NCBI GenBank assembly: GCA_030149205.1
Contig: JASBSB010000001.1
Span: 62,001-126,000, forward strand
Source of the DNA: Candidatus Heimdallarchaeota archaeon
GTDB taxonomy: Archaea; Asgardarchaeota; Heimdallarchaeia; Heimdallarchaeales; Kariarchaeaceae
Direction: 5' to 3'
DNA length: 64,000 bases
The position numbers and the translations under genes are program-made. Of the stretch, positions 52,936 to 61,312 are shown piece by piece. Each line of letters starts with the position of its first letter. Position 1 is the first letter of the stretch. Under the pieces are notes generated by a model. It saw only the letters and a list, made by a program, of their open reading frames with translations, was not told where the DNA came from and did no database searches.

Positions 52936-53766
52936 ATGTCCCTATCCGAATTAACAGCAGTTCTTTTTAGCGGTGGGAAAGGATCTCGTTTATTTCCAAT
53001 TTCCGAATTTTATCAAAAGGTGATGATGCCAATTGGTAGGAAAGGAATACCTCTTCTTGAAATAGTAATCTATCATCTCAAATACTACGGAATCTCAAAC
53101 TTCATTATTTTGTTAGGATACAGAGGAAATTTAATCAAACGGTATTTTGGAGATGGCTCTAGACTTGGTGTGAACATAAAATATTCTACAGACCCCGAAC
53201 ATATGAAGGGAACAGGTGGAGCTTTACTTAACGCAAAAGAATTGTGTGAAACAAAGTATTATTTGATTTATTTCACAGATATCTTGACATCCTTGAACCT
53301 TGAACACTTCTTTGAGTTTCATCAGGGACACAACAAAATAGGATCCATTTGGGTTGACCCAAATTGGATGGAGGGACCAATAACGGTTTCATACAACAGT
53401 GAAGGTGTTGCATCTTCACTGAGCTCCGCGGTCGATAAATTAGATTCGGTAAATACTGAACTTGTAAACACCGGAATATCAATCTTGGATAGAAAGGTAT
53501 TTCGAGTTTTAGAAGATGTGTTTACTGAAAAACAAGAATTAGATCTTAATACTAATCTCAATGTCCCCTCGGGGGATCAAACTTTAAGTATTGATTTATC
53601 CAGTGAAGTTTTTTCAAGATTGGTTGATCAAAAAGAAATAAAGGCATATATTACAGATGAATGGTGGTTGGATATTGGAAGCTTATCAAGATTAAATTCT
53701 GTATCACAGACATTGCTATCACATCAACTCTCACATCTAACATTGGAGGTTGACCTCGAAAGATGA
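52936..53766 (+). CDS. Nucleotide-sugar pyrophosphorylase (NTP_transferase family)
   Basis: 276 residues of the sugar-1-phosphate nucleotidyltransferase domain. The nucleotide loop is FSGGKGSRLFPIS (11-23), the GGxG[TS]RL signature, with PIGRKGIPLLE in place of the usual P[VI]xxKP. It also has ILLGYRGNLI, KGTGGALLNA and a D in YFTDIL. There is no C-terminal hexapeptide (acyltransferase) domain. It makes NDP-hexose from NTP and hexose 1-phosphate and so fits the two hexomutases at 16-19 kb. The next gene overlaps its stop by four bases. Confidence 0.85.
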   Translation: MSLSELTAVLFSGGKGSRLFPISEFYQKVMMPIGRKGIPLLEIVIYHLKYYGISNFIILLGYRGNLIKRYFGDGSRLGVNIKYSTDPEHMKGTGGALLNAKELCETKYYLIYFTDILTSLNLEHFFEFHQGHNKIGSIWVDPNWMEGPITVSYNSEGVASSLSSAVDKLDSVNTELVNTGISILDRKVFRVLEDVFTEKQELDLNTNLNVPSGDQTLSIDLSSEVFSRLVDQKEIKAYITDEWWLDIGSLSRLNSVSQTLLSHQLSHLTLEVDLER

Positions 53767-54572
53767 GGCAATTAATTTTAATGTTCCCAGAGAGAGATGG
53801 ATTGATACCAGTCAGCGAATATTTACATCCAGCTCTATGGGTTGTGGGAGAGAAAACCCAACAGGAGAAAAAAAATTATAGTAATTTTTCAATGCTTGAG
53901 TTATTGTATGCCGAATTTAATGCAAATAAATTAAACAGGATAAACATTATTGGAGATCACTCTATAGAACAATTACAGACATGGGTAAATCAGATCTCAA
54001 ATGAATATAACATCAAAACAACCCTTCAAATCCTACATGAAAAGTATAGTGCGGAACAACTAATTAATCTGGAAGATGAAGACTTGATTATATACCCAGG
54101 TCATATTCTTACAAATGCAAATCTTTCAGACTTTGTCAACTTTGATCTTTCACACAACGGACTAGGGACACTATTAGTAATGAGAGGAGTGAAATATAGG
54201 GTTGGTATAACAGAAATCGAAAAGGGAACTCAGGACGTGTTAAGATTCCGTGAGAAACCCTTTATTCATGATAAGTTAGCCTACACCAGTATATTTACAT
54301 TGAAGAAAGGATGGAAAAAATATCTAATTCAGTTCTTAAGTCAAGTTTGGGATCCAACCACAACAAAATCTATCTTAAGAAAACATGGGTATAAGTCTTC
54401 ATTACACCTCTTCGTAAAATTTTTGATAAAAAATGGGGACATGAAAATTTATGAGATGGAGTCAACTAAGACTGTACCTTGGTTCAAAGATTTATCTCAA
54501 CTTGAAACTTGGATGAAATTGAATACTGATGAAATATATGATAATTTAAAAAGTGTGTTAGAACAGTATTAA
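53763..54572 (+). CDS. Divergent nucleotidyltransferase-like partner lacking the GGxGTRL loop
   Basis: 269 residues. It begins RQLILMFPERDGLIPVSEYLHPALWVVG, in the register of an NTP_transferase N terminus, but the Gly-rich nucleotide loop is replaced by FPERDGLIP. Later segments (NRINIIGDHS, LIIYPGHILTNANLSDFVNF, GLGTLLVMRGV) follow the same fold order as nucleotidyltransferases: a helix-strand unit, then D/G-H-x-x in the metal region, then a strand-turn for the sugar site. It overlaps the preceding enzyme by four bases (ATGA). The most likely idea is a non-catalytic regulatory or structural subunit of a heteromer, like GMPPA with GMPPB. This is inference. Confidence 0.55.
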   Translation: MRQLILMFPERDGLIPVSEYLHPALWVVGEKTQQEKKNYSNFSMLELLYAEFNANKLNRINIIGDHSIEQLQTWVNQISNEYNIKTTLQILHEKYSAEQLINLEDEDLIIYPGHILTNANLSDFVNFDLSHNGLGTLLVMRGVKYRVGITEIEKGTQDVLRFREKPFIHDKLAYTSIFTLKKGWKKYLIQFLSQVWDPTTTKSILRKHGYKSSLHLFVKFLIKNGDMKIYEMESTKTVPWFKDLSQLETWMKLNTDEIYDNLKSVLEQY

Positions 54573-54592
54573 GTTAGATCTCTAAGCCATAT

Positions 54593-56125
54593 CTATGTAG
54601 ACCGTCTTTTTCTTCTTTTAGGTTTGGTTTTTCTTTGGGTTGCTTGAGAGGTACTTGAAGGGGTTTCTCCACCTTCAAAGGCTTCACGGGATGTCACTGC
54701 TTTGCCCCTTTTAATCATTGATTCAATCTCAATTTCAGAGATTATAAGCTCCTCAGATTTTCTGGAAATATTTAGTAATTTAATTAGCAAGAGAGATACA
54801 CCTAAAATTAAAAACACTAAAGGAACAAATACAAGAAGCAATCCTTCAGGTTGATTGAACTCTATTGACTGTGTTATAGTTTTAGGAAAATTGATGTTTT
54901 GGTAGAAGAGCTTTGGATTTAATACTAACCAAGAAAGAAGTAATATTGCTGAGATTCGCAAAATTGAGGAAAGTGAAATGTAAAACAAAATGTAAAGGGG
55001 GTTAAATGTTTTTGCCGTCGTTCCTCCTAGTTTTTGGTTCAATTTCTGATCGTGTCTTAACAATCCTTCGTAATATCTTTGCAATCTTCCTGTTAGTTTA
55101 GCTTTTTCACCTCCAGGTCTACTAAAGAGTGAGGACTGTGTGTTTTCTAAGAGGAACAAAAGGGCCTCTCCCCCAAACTTTTTGGCTGATGTGGAACCTG
55201 ATCCACCAGCACTCATTGAGATAGCGTCCCCAGAAACTTGCTCTTCTTGACTTGTTTGTACTTTACGATCAACAATTTTTCCAGACTCATCAAACTCAGT
55301 TACTCCAAGTTTAAATTTAGATAACTCTTCTAATTGTTTGGCAACTCTATTTTGTCGTTCCAAATTAGGGTTCACAAGGGAAGCAAGGTAACTGGTTTGA
55401 AATGCGAATTCAAGGAAAAGGTAGGAAACAAAACCGATTTGGAAATAGGAAGACCCTAGGAGCGTAAATACGGTTGAACTATTAAAAGATAAAGGAATTA
55501 CCCTTTGCATAAAAAGTGCATAGGTTAAAGCAATCTGAGTTGAGAGAAATGTAGATATTGCTTGTGAAAGATTTCCTTTAATTACAAAATTGATTCCGGT
55601 TATTAGAGCTAAAAAGAGGAAAAATAAGATCATCCCATTTACAATAATTGGTTCATAAATATCTCGTTGAGGTTTATTCAAAAGATAAACCAGAGGATGC
55701 AATGCATCTGCACCAGAGCCAAGATAAGAGGTTGTATTTAACCCTATTATACTTAGGTTTAAGCTCTGAAATAATACCTTTTCCACAAATGCCCTAGTTA
55801 TATAAGTTAATTCTGTTGACAGAGCGTTAGAAGAAATATTAATTAGCGGAATGAAAGAAATTAGAATTGCTAATCCAGTAGCAACATAGGTAAACAGTGC
55901 AAGTAATACACTGAAGATCAAGAGGAAAATAAAATAAATAAAACCAAATAAGTTGTTCAAATTTTTAACTTCGGGAGTTACAACACCCCAAATCTGCAGA
56001 AAGAGTACTAATAGCATAATTGATCCAAAGCTTCGGATAATAATCTGTGAGGATCTAATTTTAAGTCTCTCGACTCGAAAAATATCTGCTGCTCTCTGAA
56101 TTTGACTAGAAATACTCATCTTCAC
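54593..56125 (-). CDS. Large membrane protein of the DUF58-MoxR operon
   Basis: 510 residues with about ten membrane spans in two blocks (about 30-260 and 365-465) separated by a Gly/Ser/Lys-rich cytosolic region, and a basic Lys/Arg C terminus (KTKPKRRKRRST). The family is not recognised. It starts five bases after the MoxR stop on the same strand, so it belongs to the MoxR/DUF58 operon. In such operons the extra genes are often membrane proteins that work with the vWA-like DUF58 protein. ATG at 56125; convergent with the nucleotidyltransferase pair. Confidence 0.65.
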   Translation of the reverse strand: MKMSISSQIQRAADIFRVERLKIRSSQIIIRSFGSIMLLVLFLQIWGVVTPEVKNLNNLFGFIYFIFLLIFSVLLALFTYVATGLAILISFIPLINISSNALSTELTYITRAFVEKVLFQSLNLSIIGLNTTSYLGSGADALHPLVYLLNKPQRDIYEPIIVNGMILFFLFLALITGINFVIKGNLSQAISTFLSTQIALTYALFMQRVIPLSFNSSTVFTLLGSSYFQIGFVSYLFLEFAFQTSYLASLVNPNLERQNRVAKQLEELSKFKLGVTEFDESGKIVDRKVQTSQEEQVSGDAISMSAGGSGSTSAKKFGGEALLFLLENTQSSLFSRPGGEKAKLTGRLQRYYEGLLRHDQKLNQKLGGTTAKTFNPLYILFYISLSSILRISAILLLSWLVLNPKLFYQNINFPKTITQSIEFNQPEGLLLVFVPLVFLILGVSLLLIKLLNISRKSEELIISEIEIESMIKRGKAVTSREAFEGGETPSSTSQATQRKTKPKRRKRRST

Positions 56126-56130
56126 ACCGC

Positions 56131-57126
56131 TTAAACAGGAACAGTAGTGGATTTCATTATATCTTCAATTACTACCTGCCCACTGGTGCCCTCAAGTTCA
56201 GTTTCAGCCTTTAGCTGAAGTCTATGATGTATGGTTGATACCATAACACGTTTACAGTCATCAGGTATAACATAATTTCTACCTTGTAATGCAGCAAACG
56301 CTTTAGAATGACTCATGAGTGCAATTGATGCACGTGGTGAGCATCCCAAAACTAACCTGGGATCAGTTCGAGTTTTGACAACAACATTTCTCATATATTG
56401 CATAACCTCATCAGAGATATAGATATCGTTTTTTACAACATCTATCATTCTGTTAATAGTTTGACCAGTCGTCACCCTCCTTACTTTGAGTTTGGTACCC
56501 TCATGTTTCAACCTGATTATGTCTAGCTCTTCATCTGAAGAGGGCAGGGTTAGAACAAGTTTCATACCAAATCGATCTACCTGAGCCTCAGGAAGTGGAT
56601 ATGTCCCCTCTTGCTCAATTGGGTTCTGAGTAGCAATTACAATAAAAGGTCGATCAAGTTTGTAAGTTGTACCTTCTATAGATACCTGTTTTTCTGCCAT
56701 TGCCTCTAACAACGCTGCTTGTGTTTTTGGTGGGCTTCTATTAATTTCATCTGCAAGTAATAGATTGGAGAAGATGGGGCCACGTCGTAATTTAAATGTC
56801 GCTGTTTTGGGGTCAAAGATATTAGTTCCTAATACATCAGATGGAAGTAAATCGGGTGTAAATTGCGCTCTATTAAACTCTAAGCCAATTGCACTTGCAA
56901 AGGCATTGGTAATATGTGTTTTTGCGATACCAGGTACTCCTTCTAACAAGATATGCCCTTCACCGAGCAAAACAATCATAATATCTTCAAGCACATCTGC
57001 TTTTCCAATTACCACCTTTTTTACCTCTCTAAAACATTCATCCCAGATATTTTTTATATCCTGTGGGAGCATTGTTGTGTCTTTAGAAGTTTTTGGGGTA
57101 GGTTCTTCTGATTTTTTGTCTGCCAT
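56131..57126 (-). CDS. MoxR-family AAA+ ATPase
   Basis: 331 residues. Walker A is GVPGIAKT (63-70), Walker B is LLADEINRSPPKTQAALLEAM, sensor 1 is IATQNP, and the arginine region follows TYPLPEAQVDRF. This is the standard MoxR pattern, an ATPase thought to act as a chaperone or remodeller for metal-loading or cell-envelope proteins, usually beside DUF58/vWA proteins. The N-terminal 20 residues are charged and flexible. It is central in the operon: DUF58 gene 123 bases upstream, membrane gene five bases downstream. Confidence 0.92.
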   Translation of the reverse strand: MADKKSEEPTPKTSKDTTMLPQDIKNIWDECFREVKKVVIGKADVLEDIMIVLLGEGHILLEGVPGIAKTHITNAFASAIGLEFNRAQFTPDLLPSDVLGTNIFDPKTATFKLRRGPIFSNLLLADEINRSPPKTQAALLEAMAEKQVSIEGTTYKLDRPFIVIATQNPIEQEGTYPLPEAQVDRFGMKLVLTLPSSDEELDIIRLKHEGTKLKVRRVTTGQTINRMIDVVKNDIYISDEVMQYMRNVVVKTRTDPRLVLGCSPRASIALMSHSKAFAALQGRNYVIPDDCKRVMVSTIHHRLQLKAETELEGTSGQVVIEDIMKSTTVPV

Positions 57127-57248
57127 AGCTTCACCAATTATGTTTATACAAATTGTTTCTGATGTTGAGATAAAAAAAGGTTCCTTATCAAAATTTGAGA
57201 TAAGACTTTTTTTTTAAACATTGTTTAACAATAATCAAAGGTTTTATT

Positions 57249-58787
57249 TCACCCTATATTTTTCATCTTTGAAAATTCGGTCATAACATTTGCTAACATA
57301 TCATCTGGGCCAACACTAATAGAGAGTACGTCAAATCCTCTGAGTTTCTTAAAAAGTTCAGTTCTTCTTGCGATTAAGGACTCCTGAATCGCCTCACCAA
57401 TAATTCGATCTGTTGGTGTTAGATCTGCTAATTTTGACTCAAACCACGGACCGAATGGAGATATAATTGTTACTCGGTGCTTGTGTGCCCTAAGCTTCTT
57501 CATTGATTCTAGCAGATCTTCTGAAGGATATTCAAGATCTGTAAAAAGGACTATATAACTTGCTTTGTTTAATCTAGGGACAAGGTATTCAGTTGCACCT
57601 AACACATCCGGAGAGTTTTGAGGATTAATGTTTGCAAGAGCTTCAAGAAATTGGAACATGAATGATTGAGATGATTTAGGTTCCATCCATGTTCTAGGTT
57701 CTTTATCAAACACAAATAACCCAACAGTATCTTTTTTCTCCTGAGCAAGGTAGGCCATTAGCACCGCACTTCGAATTGAATATTCAAGTTTTGTGTTTCT
57801 TGGTAGACCTGCACCCATCGAACTGCTAGCATCAACCATGAGTATCACCCGAATGTTTTGTTCAGACTCGAACTCACGAACCAACATTTTTTCTCCTCCA
57901 CTTTTTGCAACTGAAGGCCAATGAATAAATTTCATGGGGTCTCCTGGTTGATAGGTTCTGATACCGAAGAAATCAGTCCCAGATCCTTTAATTCTTGTTT
58001 TATGTGCACCAAAGAGAACTCCAAGTTGTCTCTTTGATCCCAACATCTCTAATTTCTTAATGTCCTCGTATGATGGGTAGACTGTAAGTTCTGTTAGTTC
58101 AGCCAAAATAGCCTCAGTCGAAAAAAAGCCTTGCCTATCGTGTATAATAACTTTCGTTGGGCCAATTAAAAATTTACCTCGAATTGGTAATCGAACAATG
58201 TAAGCAAACACTATCGATTGTTTACCTGCAAGTTGTGTAACAAGAAAATTCTCACCTAACACCAGATCAAAAACCTCTGGATACGCATCATAGATCTCCA
58301 GTTGGGGAATCTGGTTAAACGATTTGTTCTTCACTAAGACCTCGATCAAAAGGTAATCCCCAGCAAAGGCTTTTTCTTTTGCTACACGTCTAACAATCTT
58401 AATGCTTTTGTAATCCGCTCCAGTTGCAAACAAAGGAAAGCTTATGACAACAGAAAAGATTAGCATGGTACCCAATAAAATGAAAAAGTAAATACTTGAT
58501 GAAGGAATAAAGAAAAGTTTATTGAAAATCAGCCTTAGAAAAAACTCGCCAATCGTGGATCCTAAGACCTGTCCCATCCCATCAATACCATTTGTCCCTA
58601 AGATCCGGGAGTTGCTTGGGTACATATTTTTTAAACTTTGATCACTCACAGCCCCTTGTGCAAGTTGTACAAGAAATGTGTTAGAAAAAATGGAAATTGC
58701 GATGTAACCTGCAATTGCAATTCCAATTGAAATGAAGATAAGTCCTAAAAATACAATTTGACCTCCTCGTTTCGTGAAAATCGTCAT
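57249..58787 (-). CDS. DUF58 domain protein with vWA-like fold
   Basis: 512 residues: two N-terminal membrane spans (about 11-34 and 100-122), a strand-rich ectodomain-like part (about 140-270: VLVKNKSFNQIPQLEIYDAYP), the DUF58 signature GTDFFGIRTYQPGD near 260 and a C-terminal vWA-like domain with the MIDAS-type motif MVDASSSMG near 313. It is normally paired with MoxR, as here. It is probably part of a membrane complex whose assembly is driven by the ATPase. ATG at 58787. A near-perfect 20-base palindrome lies 41 bases upstream. Confidence 0.88.
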   Translation of the reverse strand: MTIFTKRGGQIVFLGLIFISIGIAIAGYIAISIFSNTFLVQLAQGAVSDQSLKNMYPSNSRILGTNGIDGMGQVLGSTIGEFFLRLIFNKLFFIPSSSIYFFILLGTMLIFSVVISFPLFATGADYKSIKIVRRVAKEKAFAGDYLLIEVLVKNKSFNQIPQLEIYDAYPEVFDLVLGENFLVTQLAGKQSIVFAYIVRLPIRGKFLIGPTKVIIHDRQGFFSTEAILAELTELTVYPSYEDIKKLEMLGSKRQLGVLFGAHKTRIKGSGTDFFGIRTYQPGDPMKFIHWPSVAKSGGEKMLVREFESEQNIRVILMVDASSSMGAGLPRNTKLEYSIRSAVLMAYLAQEKKDTVGLFVFDKEPRTWMEPKSSQSFMFQFLEALANINPQNSPDVLGATEYLVPRLNKASYIVLFTDLEYPSEDLLESMKKLRAHKHRVTIISPFGPWFESKLADLTPTDRIIGEAIQESLIARRTELFKKLRGFDVLSISVGPDDMLANVMTEFSKMKNIG

Positions 58788-59183
58788 AACTTATCAATGT
58801 TCAAATAGCTCACACTTAAAACTAGCTAATTTAATTTGAATTAAATTTGAGTTTGAAGACAGTTATTATGCATGAAAAAGGTCAGTTTAGAGAATTGGGT
58901 AATTTTTAATATTATCGGGATTATTCTGGGAATAACTATGTGATAATTCTCGAGGTAAACTAGATTTTCCATTCGGGTCTATAGAGATTGAATCTTAATG
59001 GAGGAAAAATTATTTTGTCTTGAAAGAAATTATGTTAAAGAAAGCATCTTTCAATACAAGCAGACTTAAAGCTGGCTGGGATGTAATTTAATATTTCAAT
59101 ATGTGACAGATCAAAGAAAAGATCGTGTGCGGGAAGTGATTTTATAGTGAAAACTGTGAAACGTTGTCTATGGCCAAAAATTT
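58788..59183. other. Intergenic region, 396 bases, with palindromes
   Basis: No convincing gene. AATTTAATT-TG-AATTAAATT (58828-58847) is a near-perfect palindrome upstream of the DUF58 operon and may be an operator or promoter element. TTGAAAG (59020-59026) pairs with CTTTCAA (59048-59054) in a second hairpin. A plus-strand frame from ATG 58998 gives 23 codons to a TAA and then remains open to a TAG at 59145, with residues YVTDQRKDRVREVIL near the end; it may be a small gene remnant but is not called. Confidence 0.4.
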
Positions 59184-59942
59184 TCATAGAATAACATTCA
59201 TCTTTATCATTTTGTCAACTTTAACGTTACTATTGCTTGAAACATTTAAAAACCTCAATGAGATTGGTAAATCCTCTTTAGTGAGTTGAGTTAGTTCATT
59301 AAAAGAGAGGTCTAAACACCTGAGATTGTTTAAATTTCTAAAATCTACTGTTTTAATATTATTCCCTTTCAACTTTAAGTGAGACAAATTAGGGAAAATT
59401 TGTGTTAATGTGTCTAATTCTTCCAACTGATTCCACGATAGGTCCAACTTCCTCACTCTCGGAAAAATAACTTTACTAGGGTTGCTGAGTTCTCCTATAA
59501 AGTTTTCAGAGAGGTCAAGCTGTCTTAATTCAACAAATTTTTTTAGAAAATTGAATAAGATCGCTGTAGAATGGTTTCTCAGTCCTGAAACCTTGAGACT
59601 ATATATAGACTTTGAATTTAATGGCGGTTTCGAATCAATGTAATAATCAAAATTAATTTGCAATTTTTTTGTTTGTGAAAGATTTTTGGGAATTTCTAGA
59701 ACTGATGAGTTAAGAACTAATTCCCTAAGATTTGGCAACGATGCAAGTTCGTTGGGTAAATAAGTCAGATTTCTCTCGACAGAGATCTTAGAGATAGGTG
59801 TTGATAAATATTTTTTATACTTTTCATCTATTATTAGTTGTTTGGGAAGATGGAATACATCCCCTAATTTCCGACTTTTAACTTCTCCAGAGATCCTGAG
59901 CTCTGACAAAACTGTCTCAAGAATCTCCTTCTCTGTCTTCAT
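59184..59942 (-). CDS. Leucine-rich repeat protein
   Basis: 252 residues. At least five L-x-x-L-x-L-x-x-N-x-[IL] repeats lie between about 65 and 245, for example LRQLDLSENFIGELS, VRKLDLSWNQLEELD, LSHLKLKGNNIKTVD and LRCLDLSFNELTQLT. The N-terminal part is not repetitive. LRR proteins form curved binding surfaces; many Asgard genomes have them. There is no signal peptide or membrane span, so the protein is cytosolic. It is downstream of the tRNA-Gln gene on the same strand. ATG at 59942; partner unknown. Confidence 0.85.
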   Translation of the reverse strand: MKTEKEILETVLSELRISGEVKSRKLGDVFHLPKQLIIDEKYKKYLSTPISKISVERNLTYLPNELASLPNLRELVLNSSVLEIPKNLSQTKKLQINFDYYIDSKPPLNSKSIYSLKVSGLRNHSTAILFNFLKKFVELRQLDLSENFIGELSNPSKVIFPRVRKLDLSWNQLEELDTLTQIFPNLSHLKLKGNNIKTVDFRNLNNLRCLDLSFNELTQLTKEDLPISLRFLNVSSNSNVKVDKMIKMNVIL

Positions 59943-60004
59943 TTTATTAAATTGGGGGAATTATTATAATACTTTTATGGTCAATGAAGTAAATAAATAG
60001 AAAA

Positions 60005-60106
60005 TAGCTCCGAAGGGACTTTCATTCATGAGAATTTTGAACCCTTGTCGACTGATACCTCTTAAAATCCAGAGTCAATCATGCTTGGCCACTACACCAC
60101 GGAGCT
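60005..60106 (-). tRNA. trnQ: tRNA-Gln (anticodon CTG) with two apparent introns
   Basis: Read on the minus strand: acceptor AGCTCCG pairs with CGGAGCT, discriminator A; the D-arm is GTGT-AGTGGCCAA-GCAT; the anticodon stem ATTGA pairs with TCAGT; the T-stem AAGGG pairs with CCCTT. The anticodon loop is CT-CTG-G, then a 12-base intron (60057-60068) at the canonical 37/38 position, then A38. The T-loop is 24 bases rather than 7: TTC...AAGT flank about 17 extra bases near 60020-60038, which include a hairpin ATTC-TCAT-GAAT. Removing both gives a 73-base tRNA with loop TTCAAGT. The CCA end is not encoded. The second intron needs RNA evidence. Confidence 0.88.
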
Positions 60107-60203
60107 AATTGGGACTTGTCCCGAACCTAGACCCTGTGATTTTTTAATAAAATGTTTCGATAGAACAAGCCCCTGTTCAAATAGAAACAACCCATTTTTG
60201 ACA

Positions 60204-61187
60204 TTACCATTCAACAAAAACTGGCAGACCAGTTTGAATTGATTTTTTGCAGGCTTCTACAAATTTTAATGTGATAACTCCGTTGTCTTCAGAGACAAGA
60301 GGGATTCCATTTTCATCTAGAATTGAATTAAGATTAAAATGTTCTTCGAGTAAAGGTTCACCGTACACTTTGATCGATGAGCCTGGACCATGTGGAACAA
60401 TTACAGAAGTACTGTTCCCTTCAACCTGTCCTAATCCCCTCACTTCAATTGTCTGTGAAACTAAATCAACAAATAAGGTGGCTTTTTCCATCTCAATAAC
60501 AATTTTCCTTTCCCTTCCTGCAAATTCTCTAGAGAGATTTAAAGTCCCAAAAATATTTTTTCCCGAGCTAAAGACTATCTCAACAGAATTTAATGAGCCT
60601 TCCCTCTCAATGCCTGCGCAATAAACCTTAACTGGCGATGAAATCAAACGTGAAATAATATCAAAATCATGAACTCCTAAATCCTCTAGTACTCCTGCAA
60701 GAGAACCCAGCCTTTTGGTTGCAACTGCTCCTTTCCTTTGAACGTGAAACGAACGAATCTCGCCATATGTTTTATCTTCAATGAGCTGGAGAAATCTTGT
60801 CACAACAGGGTTATACACCTCAATATGTCCAATAAGACATTTAACTCCTCTTTCCTTCACCTTGGATACAACTTCCTGAGCTTCTTGAACTGATAATGCC
60901 ATTGGTTTTTCCAAGAGGACTGCTTTTAAATTTGGAAATGTACTCAAAGACTCTTCCAAGACCGTATAATGATATTGTGTGGGTACTGCAATTACTACTG
61001 ATTCAATCTGTTCAGGGTAAGGAACTTCAGACAGGTTAGCAAAGACGTTTTCCGAAATCTCTTTTGCTTTTGTCGCGTTACCTTCAAAAGGTTCAACAAT
61101 TGCGGTTAGATTTCCTAATCGATTGAGGATTCGTCCATGAAATTTGCCCATGTTCCCATACCCAATTAGAACAATTTTATGGGGCAT
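60204..61187 (-). CDS. Gfo/Idh/MocA-family oxidoreductase
   Basis: 327 residues. The N-terminal NAD(P)-binding motif is GYGNMGKFHGRIL (9-21), and the catalytic Lys motif EKPMAL lies near 93-98. The C-terminal domain forms the usual open sheet with VEVYNPVV-type (GHIEVYNPVVTRF, near 120), and DLGVHDFDII near 168-177. The family oxidises or reduces sugars and inositols, often UDP-HexNAc uronates in glycan synthesis. With a UDP-sugar dehydrogenase and several glycosyltransferases in the window, a role in nucleotide-sugar modification is plausible but unproven. It is divergent from the glycosyltransferase at 61313. Confidence 0.9.
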   Translation of the reverse strand: MPHKIVLIGYGNMGKFHGRILNRLGNLTAIVEPFEGNATKAKEISENVFANLSEVPYPEQIESVVIAVPTQYHYTVLEESLSTFPNLKAVLLEKPMALSVQEAQEVVSKVKERGVKCLIGHIEVYNPVVTRFLQLIEDKTYGEIRSFHVQRKGAVATKRLGSLAGVLEDLGVHDFDIISRLISSPVKVYCAGIEREGSLNSVEIVFSSGKNIFGTLNLSREFAGRERKIVIEMEKATLFVDLVSQTIEVRGLGQVEGNSTSVIVPHGPGSSIKVYGEPLLEEHFNLNSILDENGIPLVSEDNGVITLKFVEACKKSIQTGLPVFVEW

Positions 61188-61312
61188 GATGTAACTTGTT
61201 TTGGTTCCTTTATTAATCCCATGAATATTAACAGGGAATTTCAGCCATTAATCTTTTTCAACTATGTAACTTAGAAATTTCTTAAATTCTGCTTGGCTAG
61301 AATCAGTTTATC

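Noticed and set aside
57200..57235. ATTGTTTAACAAT palindrome and a run of T between MoxR and DUF58 genes as a terminator
   Set aside because: The nearby genes are on the minus strand, where this run reads as A, so it cannot be a T-tract terminator for them.
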